Assembly (NCBI GenBank): GCA_035443945.1
Contig: DAOMNQ010000079.1
Location: forward strand, 1-12,695
Direction: 5' to 3'
DNA: 12,695 nucleotides
Source: CAADGN01 sp035443945
GTDB lineage: Bacteria > Planctomycetota > Phycisphaerae > Phycisphaerales > UBA1924
Positions 1 through 6,812 of this stretch are shown here, in pieces; within the stretch, counting starts at the first letter, position 1, and every line of letters begins with the position of its first letter. The position numbers and the translations under genes are program-made. The notes under the pieces are model-generated. The model saw nothing but the letters and a program-made list of their open reading frames with translations. It made no database searches and was not told the DNA's origin.

Positions 1-516
1 GGTCTCGTCGCTCAGTGTGCGCCCGGTCTTCGCGTTCACGACCCAGTCGCTGGCGAGCACGGGCGTCTGGTCGTCGCCGGTGATCAGCAGGACGCGGACG
101 GCGTCTCCGCGCGGCGGCACGCGGATCAGGCGGCCCTCGTCGTCGGGGACGAACCTGCCCGGCTCGCCCGAGTTCAGCCCGGCGAGCAGCAGGGCGGCGT
201 GGACGTGCGAGGGCAAGGCTCGCGTCATCACCAGCGCCTCGTGCTCGCGCGTGTCGGGCGTGCAGACGATGACTTCGAGATAGACGTCCGGGGTTTCCGG
301 GTGGTGGCAGTCGATGGGCACGATCCCCTCGAACTCGACCGCCCGGCGCGCGACACTGACACGAACGCCGGAGAAGGCTTCGACCCAGCCGTCGTCTGGA
401 GCGACAGCGGGCGGGACATCCGGCGCGTCTGTTGGAGGCGTCGTCGCCGGTGCGTTAGGCATGGCCGTGCACCCGGCGAGCGAGCAGAGCGCGGCTAACC
501 GGACGAGTGTGCGCAT
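1..516 (-). CDS. YdjY-like lipoprotein (partial, runs off the left edge)
   Basis: The minus strand from ATG at 516 stays open to base 1, giving 172 residues with no stop, so the C-terminus is missing. The N-terminus is a lipoprotein signal: a short positive start, a hydrophobic stretch and a lipobox LAGC with the lipidated Cys at residue 16. A Pro/Thr/Ala-rich linker (about residues 18-42) follows. The body has a segment reading HEALVMTRALPSHVHAALLL, which resembles the YdjY-type domain seen in many planctomycete secreted proteins; I recognise this by pattern, not by a search. The function of that domain is unknown to me. The start overlaps the end of murD by 22 bp, so it is probably co-transcribed with murD and translationally coupled. 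The hydrophobic leader supports this start. The protein is probably anchored in a membrane facing the periplasm. Confidence 0.75.
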   Translation of the reverse strand, partial: MRTLVRLAALCSLAGCTAMPNAPATTPPTDAPDVPPAVAPDDGWVEAFSGVRVSVARRAVEFEGIVPIDCHHPETPDVYLEVIVCTPDTREHEALVMTRALPSHVHAALLLAGLNSGEPGRFVPDDEGRLIRVPPRGDAVRVLLITGDDQTPVLASDWVVNAKTGRTLSDET

Positions 517-1838
517 CGCGTCGCCTCCGCGCGTTCGCGGACGAGCCGGCAGAAGGCTTCGCCGCGACGCTCGTAGTTCTCGAACTGGTCCCAGGAGGCG
601 CAGCCCGGGCTGAGCAGGACGGTGTCGCCGGGGCGCACGCGTTCGAAGGCGCGGGCTACGGCGGCGTCGAGCGTGCCGCAGGACGCGGCGTTGGCGGCCG
701 CAGCGCGGGCGAGGGCGTCGCCTGTCGCGCCGATGGTGTAGAGGCCCGAGAGTCCGTGTGCGATCCGCGCGATGGGGGAGAGGTCGATGCCCTTGTCGTA
801 GCCGCCGGCGATGAGGTGGACCGGTCCGAGGGCGCGCACGGCGTCGATGGCGACGAGCGTGGCTTCGGGAGTGGTTGCCTTGGAGTCGTTGAAGAAGCGG
901 ACCACACCGCCGGGGACGCTCGCCTCGCAGACGGCCTGCAAGCGGTGGGGAAGCCCTTCGAAGGCGCGGATGCCCCGCTCGCAGGCGTCGCGGTCCGCGC
1001 CGGCGGCGGCGCAGGCGGCGAGGGCGATGGCGGCGTTGGCGGCGTTGTGAGCGCCGGGGACGCGCAGGCCGGCGACGCGGGCGGAGGCATCGGCGAGCGT
1101 CCTTCGCACGCCGGAGGCGGACGCCCATCCATGCACGCTCGGGCCGAGGATGCAGGTGTCTCCGGGCCGCTGGAAGGCGAGGATTTTCCGCTTGGATGCT
1201 TCGTAGTGATCGATTGTGCCGTGCCAATCGGCGTGGTTCGGGGCGAATCCGGTGACGGCGGCGATGCCGGGGGACCAGCGTGCCTCGGCGAGCCAGTGGA
1301 GCATTGCGCTGGAGAGTTCGAGCACGATCCACGCGGCGGGGTCGAGGGAGTCGAGATCGGCGAGGAGCGAGCCGCCGATGTTGCCGCCGAGGGCGACGGA
1401 CAGCCCCGCACCGCGGAGTCCGGCGGCGATCATGGCGGCCGTGGTGCTCTTGCCGACGGTTCCGGTGACGCCGATGACGCGCTCGCGGACGGGGAGTCGC
1501 TCTGCGAGGAGCGTGATCTCGGTGGTGACGGGGACGCCGGCGGCGCGGGCCGCGCGCAGGAAGCGGTTGTCCCATGGCGTGGGGACGGCGGGGTTGGCGA
1601 CGACGAGGTCGCAGGTTGTGAAGTCACTGACGTTGTGCTCGCCGAGGCGGAGGCGCACTTGTCCGGTTTGGATGAGGCCTGACAGTGCGGCGACGGAAGC
1701 GTGGAGCCGATCCACGGGTTCGAGGTCGGTGACGAGGACGTCCGCGCCCTGGTCCGCGAGCCAGCGTGCGACGCCGACGCCTCCGCCGAAGCGGCCGAGT
1801 CCCATGACCGTGACGCGTGCGCCGTCAAAGGCACTCAT
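495..1838 (-). CDS. murD: UDP-N-acetylmuramoylalanine--D-glutamate ligase
   Basis: Cytoplasmic ATP-dependent ligase that adds D-glutamate to UDP-MurNAc-L-Ala in peptidoglycan synthesis. It has 447 residues, normal for MurD. The N-terminal Rossmann part (MGLGRFGGGVG, residues 12-22) should bind the UDP-sugar. The central domain has the P-loop GTVGKST (126-132), the ELSS motif (174-177), NHADWH (201-206) and YEASK with a likely carbamylated Lys216. The C-terminal domain has HNAANA (264-269), FNDSKATT (316-323), GGYDKG (345-350) and SPGCASWDQFENYERRGEAF (410-429), all MurD hallmarks. The usual Asn of the GTNGKST P-loop is Val here. The ATG at 1838 is chosen because the homologous N-terminus begins there and it forms an ATGA overlap with the stop of the upstream aminotransferase gene. 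The frame stays open further upstream, but only antisense-like sequence is encoded there. The gene ends inside the next gene downstream. Confidence 0.96.
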   Translation of the reverse strand: MSAFDGARVTVMGLGRFGGGVGVARWLADQGADVLVTDLEPVDRLHASVAALSGLIQTGQVRLRLGEHNVSDFTTCDLVVANPAVPTPWDNRFLRAARAAGVPVTTEITLLAERLPVRERVIGVTGTVGKSTTAAMIAAGLRGAGLSVALGGNIGGSLLADLDSLDPAAWIVLELSSAMLHWLAEARWSPGIAAVTGFAPNHADWHGTIDHYEASKRKILAFQRPGDTCILGPSVHGWASASGVRRTLADASARVAGLRVPGAHNAANAAIALAACAAAGADRDACERGIRAFEGLPHRLQAVCEASVPGGVVRFFNDSKATTPEATLVAIDAVRALGPVHLIAGGYDKGIDLSPIARIAHGLSGLYTIGATGDALARAAAANAASCGTLDAAVARAFERVRPGDTVLLSPGCASWDQFENYERRGEAFCRLVRERAEATRCAHSSG

Positions 1839-2692
1839 CGGTTCGCTCTCGAACGCTGTGCGATCCAGTCGGTGTAGCGGGCGAGGATGCCTCGTGCGGC
1901 CTGGCCCGGCTCGCCCGTGCCGACGGGCGTGCCGTCGAGTTCGACGACGCTTGCGACCATGGTGAGCGTGCCCAGCAGGATGATCTCGCGCGCCTCGTGG
2001 AGTTCGGCGGCGCGGACCGGGCGCGATTCGACGCCGGGCGCGATCTCCGGCAACAACGCCCGCGTCACTCCCGCGAGGATGGGCGCGCTCTCGAGCGAAG
2101 GGGTCGCCATGCGCCCGTGCGCATCGACGACGACGACGTTGCAGGTGCAACTCTCGGCGACGAACCCGTCGCGGACCATGATCGCGTCGTCCGCGCCGCG
2201 TTCGCGCGCCTCGGCGGCGGCGAGCACGTTGCCGAGGAGTGAGATGGACTTGAGCGTTCCGCGGAGCCAGCGGCGGTCGTCGACGGTCGCGGCCCGCACC
2301 CGGGCCGGCTCGACGCATTGCGCCAGGCCCGGCGTCGGGACGCAGTAGCCGAAGACGGTGGGCCGCATCGGTCGCGCCGGGAGGCGGGTGCGCACGGGGT
2401 CGTCCGGGCCGGGCGTGCCGCGCGTGACCTGCCAGTAGATGAACGCGTTCCTGAGATCGTTCGCGGCCAGCAGTTCGCTGGTCAGTCGATCGAGTTGCGA
2501 GGCGTCCCAGTCGATCCGTGCCTCGGCCAGCCCCTCGCGCATGCGCGCAGCGTGGAGGTCCATGGCGATCACCCACCCGTCGAACGAGCGCAGGCCTTCG
2601 TAGACGCCGTCGCCGAAGAGGAATCCGCGATCGAACGCGCTCACGGCGGCGCGCTCGCGCTGCAGGAGTTCCCCGTTCAGGTGGACGATCAT
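1835..2692 (-). CDS. Fold-type IV PLP aminotransferase, probable D-amino-acid transaminase
   Basis: Class IV PLP aminotransferase, 285 residues from ATG at 2692, matching the usual 280-290 residues of D-alanine transaminase. The N-terminus MIVHLNGELLQRERAAVSAF and FDRGFLFGDGVYEGLR (20-35) are typical. The PLP lysine is Lys148 in GTLKSISLLGNVL, and Glu180 follows 32 residues later, the same spacing as Lys145 and Glu177 in the Bacillus enzyme; Tyr31 is also present. In D-alanine transaminase an Arg and a His soon after the TRG motif bind the substrate carboxylate. Here the segment reads TRGTPGPDD, with neither residue at those places, so the substrate is uncertain: a non-canonical D-amino-acid transaminase is most likely, a branched-chain enzyme possible. 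A GTG at 2710 would add six residues that look unlike the family. The stop overlaps the murD start by 4 bp, and 70 bp separate it from priA upstream. A D-glutamate supply role for MurD is inferred from this context. Confidence 0.85.
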   Translation of the reverse strand: MIVHLNGELLQRERAAVSAFDRGFLFGDGVYEGLRSFDGWVIAMDLHAARMREGLAEARIDWDASQLDRLTSELLAANDLRNAFIYWQVTRGTPGPDDPVRTRLPARPMRPTVFGYCVPTPGLAQCVEPARVRAATVDDRRWLRGTLKSISLLGNVLAAAEARERGADDAIMVRDGFVAESCTCNVVVVDAHGRMATPSLESAPILAGVTRALLPEIAPGVESRPVRAAELHEAREIILLGTLTMVASVVELDGTPVGTGEPGQAARGILARYTDWIAQRSRANR

Positions 2693-2762
2693 GCCGGAGC
2701 ATAGAGGCACGGGATCGGCCGCGCACTGGTTGCCTTGATGCCGCGTGCCTTGATCTCTGTCC

Positions 2763-5081
2763 TCACATCAACGCCACCGGGTCAACGTCCACGGCGGTTC
2801 TGGAATCGCTCAGGAGCAGCCCCGCGGCCCGCGCTGCCGCCAGCATGGCCTGGATCGAGGCGGCGGTGGGGCCGTAGGCCTCGACGGCGAAGCGGTACTG
2901 GCCGGCGATGCGGGAGATCGGGCAGGGCATGGGGCCTTCGACGCGCACGCCGCGGTCGCCTGCTTCTCGAAGTGCGTCCGCCAGCGCCCTGGCCGCTTCG
3001 CCCGATTTGGCCGAGTCCTCGTCGCGGCAGACGATGCGGACCATGCGCGTGGCTGGGGGCAGGCCGGCGATGCGACGCTGGTGCAGTTCATCCTGCGCGA
3101 ACGCGGGGTAGTCGTGGGCGGCGGCGTGGCGGATCGGCGGGGCGTGCGGCTCCCAGGTCTGGACGATCACTCGCCCCGGGCGCTCGCCCCGGCCCGCGCG
3201 CCCGGCGACCTGGCTGACGAGTTGGAAGGTGCGTTCGGCGGCGCGGAAGTCGGGCATGGCGAGAGCGGTGTCCGCGCTGACGACGCCGACGAGCGTGACG
3301 CCGGGGAAGTCGAGGCCCTTGGCGATCATCTGGGTGCCGAGGAGGAGGCGGACCTCGCCGCGTGCGAAGCGGGCGAGGGCGTCGGCGTAGTCGCGGCCGG
3401 AGCGCATGGCGTCGGAATCGACGCGGAGCATGGTGCGTCCGGGTTCGAGGGTGTCGGGGCCGAAGGTGCGGGCGAGTTCGTCCTCGAGCCGCTGCGTGCC
3501 CGCGCCGAGGCGGGAGACGGCGAGGCCGCAGACGGGGCAGACCGTGGGCACGCGTTGTTCGGCGAGGCAGTGGTGGCAGCGGACAACCCCCCCTTTGGGG
3601 AAGGATCGGCCGACGTGCAGCACCATGCCCGCGTCGCAGTGGTCGCAGGTCATCACCCAGCCGCACCTGGCGTTCGGGCAGGCGAGGTAGTGTGCGAAGC
3701 CGCGGCGGTTGACGAGGAGGATGACCTGCCCGCCCTCGCGGAGGGTCTCTCCGATGGCGTGTTCGAGGGTCGGGCCGAGGGAGGCGTCGCGGTCGCCGCC
3801 GCGCTCGGCGCGGGCGCGGCGTTCCTCGCGCATGTCCACGATCTGGACGGGGGGGAGGCGTCCTCCGCCGACGCGCTCGCGCAGTTCCCAGAGGCGGTAG
3901 CGGTCGGCCTTGGCGTTGGCCCAACTCTCGAGCGAGGGGGTTGCGCTGCCGAGCAGGACGGGGCAGTTCTCGAACCGGGCGCGCATGACGGCGACGTCGC
4001 GTGCGTTGTAGCGGGGGACCTGGTCCTGCTTGTAGGAGGCGTCGTGCTCTTCGTCGACGACGATGAGAGAGAGTCGGGTGAGCGGCGCGAAGACGGCCGA
4101 TCGCGCCCCGACGACGACGCGGGCGGAGCCGGACGCCGCGCGTGCCCAGGCCGCGTGGCGCTGTGTCGCGCTGAGGCCGGAGTGGAGGGTAACGACGCCC
4201 TGCGCGCGGAAGCGGGCCTCGAAGCGGGCGGCGGTCTGGGGCGTGAGCGAGATCTCGGGGACGAGGACGAGGGCGCTGCCCCCGTCGCGCAGCACGCGAT
4301 CGATGAGGCGCAGGTAGACCTCGGTCTTGCCGCTGCCGGTGACGCCGCGGAGGAGGTGGACGCCGAACGCGCCCAGCCCCGCGCCGACGCCCTGCACGAT
4401 GCGGTCCTGGGTCGGCGTGAGTTCAACGGGATGGTCCGCTTCGACGAAGAGATTTCGCGGCGTGCCCGCCTCGCGGACGGTCTCGCGGTCCACCTCGAGG
4501 AGGAGTCCCGCGCGGATGAGCCGGTTGATCGCTCCGAGCGTCTTCTCGCCGATCCGGGCGGCGAGGTCGCGCGGCGCGAGCGGGAACGCCCCCGGGGGCA
4601 TCGCGCGGATCGCCTCCCACGCGCGGCGAGCACCGGGCGTCAGGTCGGTCGGCGGTTCTGCATGCTCGACGGGCGTGAGTTCGGTTACGACGCGGCGTCC
4701 GGCGCGACGCTTGACGGCGGCCGGCGTCATCGTGGCCAGGGCCATGCCGAGGGGGCAGACGTAGTACCGCGACATCCATCGGCCGAGTTCGAGCATCGGT
4801 TCGGGCAGGCGGGCCGTCCCTGCGGCGAGGACGGCCTTTACCCGGTCGGGGGCGAAGCCTTCCAGGAGTTCCTCGCCGCCTACGGCCACGACGACACCGC
4901 CGGCGGGCTTGTCCCTTCGGCCGAGGGGGACGCTCACGCGCTGGCCGACGATCACGCCCTGCGGCGACCAATAGGTCAGTTCGCCCGTGCCCTCGATGCC
5001 TCGCTCGACGGCGACGCGCACGTAGACCCCGCCCTCGCGCGGGGGGCCTCGTTCCTCGCGTCCGAAGAGTGTCTCGGCCAT
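2763..5081 (-). CDS. priA: Primosomal protein N', replication restart DNA helicase
   Basis: Superfamily 2 3'-5' helicase that recognises stalled forks and reloads the replicative helicase. It has 772 residues against 732 in E. coli. The N-terminal DNA-binding part covers roughly residues 18-135, with VYVRVAVERGI at 19-29. Helicase motifs follow in order: Walker A GVTGSGKT (246-253), DEEH (343-346), GSATPS (378-383), then LLGTQMIAKGLDFPGV (590-605) and QVAGRAGRGERPGRV (624-638). Between the helicase lobes sit eight zinc-binding cysteines in four pairs: C468/C473, C479/C482, C502/C505 and C515/C518. Nothing essential is missing. The ATG at 5081 is followed by a short extra N-terminal stretch before the conserved part; no strong Shine-Dalgarno is seen. 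It is the first gene of the leftward cluster and is divergent from carA across only 21 bp. Confidence 0.96.
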   Translation of the reverse strand: MAETLFGREERGPPREGGVYVRVAVERGIEGTGELTYWSPQGVIVGQRVSVPLGRRDKPAGGVVVAVGGEELLEGFAPDRVKAVLAAGTARLPEPMLELGRWMSRYYVCPLGMALATMTPAAVKRRAGRRVVTELTPVEHAEPPTDLTPGARRAWEAIRAMPPGAFPLAPRDLAARIGEKTLGAINRLIRAGLLLEVDRETVREAGTPRNLFVEADHPVELTPTQDRIVQGVGAGLGAFGVHLLRGVTGSGKTEVYLRLIDRVLRDGGSALVLVPEISLTPQTAARFEARFRAQGVVTLHSGLSATQRHAAWARAASGSARVVVGARSAVFAPLTRLSLIVVDEEHDASYKQDQVPRYNARDVAVMRARFENCPVLLGSATPSLESWANAKADRYRLWELRERVGGGRLPPVQIVDMREERRARAERGGDRDASLGPTLEHAIGETLREGGQVILLVNRRGFAHYLACPNARCGWVMTCDHCDAGMVLHVGRSFPKGGVVRCHHCLAEQRVPTVCPVCGLAVSRLGAGTQRLEDELARTFGPDTLEPGRTMLRVDSDAMRSGRDYADALARFARGEVRLLLGTQMIAKGLDFPGVTLVGVVSADTALAMPDFRAAERTFQLVSQVAGRAGRGERPGRVIVQTWEPHAPPIRHAAAHDYPAFAQDELHQRRIAGLPPATRMVRIVCRDEDSAKSGEAARALADALREAGDRGVRVEGPMPCPISRIAGQYRFAVEAYGPTAASIQAMLAAARAAGLLLSDSRTAVDVDPVALM

Positions 5082-5102
5082 GATTCCGCGTACACTCTAC
5101 CG
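5082..5102. promoter_or_regulatory. 21-bp divergent priA/carA intergenic region
   Basis: Only 21 bases separate the two start codons. On the plus strand TACACT (5091-5096) is a possible -10 box ending six bases before the carA ATG, which would make the carA transcript leaderless or nearly so. On the minus strand TAGAGT (5099-5094) could serve priA in the same way. Neither gene has a Shine-Dalgarno in this space. No good -35 hexamer was found for either, and any -35 would have to lie inside the opposite coding sequence. The promoter calls are therefore weak; the tight spacing is certain if both starts are right. Confidence 0.3.
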
Positions 5103-6320
5103 ATGCCGATGCAACGCCCGCGCACAGCCCGACTCGCCCTCGCCGACGGCTCGATCGTTCGGGGGCGGGCATTCGGGGCGGCGGGGCGGGGCGTGCTGTC
5201 CGTCGCGGAGGTCGTCTTCAACACGGCGATGACCGGATATCAGGAGTCGCTGACGGACCCCTCGTACAACGGCCAGATCCTCGTGCAGACCTTCCCGCTG
5301 ATCGGTAACACGGGCGTCAACGAGCAGGACGTGGAGTCCGCCCGCGTGCAGGTCGCGGGGTTCGTGGTGCGAGAACTCGCGAGGCGGCACTCGAACTATC
5401 GGGCGACGGGGGATCTTGCGTCATGGCTGGCGCGGCAGGGTGTGCTGGGGATGACGGACGCGGACACGCGGGCGGTCACGCGGCGGATTCGGACGCGCGG
5501 CGCGATGCCCGGCGCGCTGACGGATCGGGAGGACCTGAGCGACGGCGCGCTGGTCGAGGCCGCGCGGAACGCGCCGTCGATGGCGGGGCAGAACCTCGTG
5601 CCGAGGGTCGGTTGCACCTCGTCGGCCTCGTGGGCGGAGACGCTGGGCGACTGGGCGCCTGCCGGCGCGGCACGATCGTTGAAACCCTACCGAGTGCTGG
5701 CACTCGACTGTGGGGCGAAGCGGAACATCCTGCGGCACCTGGCGGAGCGGGGGTGCGAGGTGACGGTGGTGCCGCACGATGTTTCGTCGGAGGAAGTACG
5801 CCGGCTGAGGGCGGAGGGGAAGGCGGACGGCCTGTTCGTGTCGAACGGTCCCGGCGACCCTGCGGCTGTCGAGCGGACGATCGCCACGCTGCGGGACCTG
5901 GTGGGGCCGGGCGAGCGTGATCCGATCCCGACGTTCGGCATCTGCCTCGGGCACCAGTTGCTGGCGCTCGCGCTGGGGGCGAAGACGTACAAGTTGCCCT
6001 TCGGGCACCGGGGTGCGAATCAGCCGGTGCACGATCGGCTGACGGACCGGGTGGAGATCACGAGCCAGAACCACGGCTTCGCGGTGGACCCCGAGTCGCT
6101 GCGGGCGGTGGGTGGCGAGGCCACGCACTGGCACCTGAACGACGGCACGGTGGCGGGTTTTCGGCTTGCCGATCGTCCGGTATTTGCGGTCCAGTATCAC
6201 CCGGAGGCTTCCCCCGGCCCTCACGACGCGGCGGGGCTGTTCGACGCCTTTGTGGCGATGATGGATTCCCATCGGTCGCCCAAGCCTGTGGGGAGGGGCG
6301 GGGCGGAGGGCGTGTTGTGA
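5103..6320 (+). CDS. carA: Carbamoyl-phosphate synthase small (glutaminase) subunit
   Basis: Glutamine-hydrolysing subunit that passes ammonia to CarB for carbamoyl phosphate, the precursor of arginine and pyrimidines; cytoplasmic. It has 405 residues, somewhat longer than the usual 360-390. The N-terminal CarA domain contains GEVVFNTAMTGYQE-like sequence (here AEVVFNTAMTGYQESLTDPS, residues 35-54) and PLIGNTGVN (65-73). The class I glutamine amidotransferase domain starts near residue 195 and has FVSNGPGDP (245-253), the nucleophile Cys281 in GICLGHQ, SQNHGFAVD (321-329) and His366/Glu368 in YHPEASPGPHD, so the catalytic triad is complete. The last 15 or so residues (SHRSPKPVGRGGAEGVL) are an extra tail. 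The start is ATG 5103 or the in-frame ATG at 5109; the first is used here. The frame is open far upstream, antisense to priA, but carries no CarA homology there. carB does not follow, so the two subunits are encoded apart. Confidence 0.95.
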   Translation: MPMQRPRTARLALADGSIVRGRAFGAAGRGVLSVAEVVFNTAMTGYQESLTDPSYNGQILVQTFPLIGNTGVNEQDVESARVQVAGFVVRELARRHSNYRATGDLASWLARQGVLGMTDADTRAVTRRIRTRGAMPGALTDREDLSDGALVEAARNAPSMAGQNLVPRVGCTSSASWAETLGDWAPAGAARSLKPYRVLALDCGAKRNILRHLAERGCEVTVVPHDVSSEEVRRLRAEGKADGLFVSNGPGDPAAVERTIATLRDLVGPGERDPIPTFGICLGHQLLALALGAKTYKLPFGHRGANQPVHDRLTDRVEITSQNHGFAVDPESLRAVGGEATHWHLNDGTVAGFRLADRPVFAVQYHPEASPGPHDAAGLFDAFVAMMDSHRSPKPVGRGGAEGVL

Positions 6321-6454
6321 CCCGGATCGGTCCGTTTGGGTTGTGATAGGATAGCGAAAGTGGTGGCCCGTCGTCTGGCAAGATGGGCTAACTCTGGCTT
6401 TGGCAGAACTTTGTGGAGAAAGCACGGATACACGGAAAAATGCCCGGATGGCTA

Positions 6455-6482
6455 TTGCGTTGCGGGCGAAGGTGTGTATATT
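6455..6482 (+). promoter_or_regulatory. Candidate sigma70-type promoter
   Basis: TTGCGT (6455-6460) and TATATT (6477-6482) are separated by 16 bp and sit in the most AT-rich part of the intergenic region. If used, transcription would begin near 6489 and give a leader of about 320 nt before the ATG at 6813. This is a pattern match only; planctomycete promoter consensus is not well known to me. Confidence 0.35.
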
Positions 6483-6702
6483 GCGCATAGGGCGGTGACT
6501 TTTCGAGTCGCCGCGGCTGGAGAGATTGTGTTCACAAGGCTTCGGGCGGGGTCTCTCCCGCGTCGGAGCGGATTCGCAGGCTGGAGACTCGCGAATCTCG
6601 TCGGGGGAAGGAGACGGTTCGTTGCCCAAGGCGTCGGCCATTGCCATGTCCGGTGCGAGTTCGCGCGAGTGCCGCGCGATGTCGGTTGATTTCGGTCGTA
6701 CT

Positions 6703-6727
6703 CTCCGGGCGGGCGTTCCGTCCGGAG
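6703..6727 (+). promoter_or_regulatory. Leader hairpin 1
   Basis: Arms CTCCGGGCGG (6703-6712) and CCGTCCGGAG (6718-6727) pair over 10 bp with one G-U pair and a 5-nt loop GCGTT. It lies about 85 nt before the start codon of the secreted protein gene. No T-run follows, so it does not look like an intrinsic terminator. A role in leader regulation or mRNA stability is possible but unproven. Confidence 0.4.
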
Positions 6728-6746
6728 TTGATCGCGTGTTCCGCGT

Positions 6747-6770
6747 TTGCCCCGTCGAGTGATGGGGCAA
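6747..6770 (+). promoter_or_regulatory. Leader hairpin 2
   Basis: Arms TTGCCCC (6747-6753) and GGGGCAA (6764-6770) form a perfect 7-bp stem around a 10-nt loop. It is 19 nt downstream of hairpin 1 and ends 25 nt before the AAGAAGGAG ribosome site at 6796-6804. No T-run follows. Together with hairpin 1 it suggests a folded leader. Confidence 0.4.
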
Positions 6771-6812
6771 GAGTGCGTCTGGTTCCTTTGCATCGAAGAA
6801 GGAGTTTGCTCA

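Larger units (their letters stand above)
6321..6812 (+). other. 492-bp non-coding region: leader of the secreted protein gene
   Basis: No convincing gene is seen between carA and the secreted protein. Short open frames here lack recognisable motifs and ribosome sites. No obvious intrinsic terminator follows carA. The stretch holds a candidate promoter (6455-6482) and two hairpins close to the next gene (6703-6727 and 6747-6770). Base composition in 6321-6480 is less GC-rich than the flanking genes, as expected for regulatory DNA. Confidence 0.6.

Noticed and set aside
1839..2726. Upstream extension of the murD frame
   Set aside because: It overlaps the aminotransferase gene in another frame and encodes an Arg-rich sequence with no family features.
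3081..5102. Very long plus-strand open frame leading into carA
   Set aside because: It is antisense to priA, has low-complexity Gly/Ala/Glu-rich translation and no CarA homology before 5103. It is a by-product of high GC at third positions.
6336..6689. Possible 117-residue gene in the leader region
   Set aside because: No ribosome site, no recognisable motif, atypical composition, and it covers the best promoter candidate.
5421..6770. Minus-strand 449-residue frame opposite carA
   Set aside because: Arg/Pro/His-rich shadow of carA and the leader with no ribosome site or motif.
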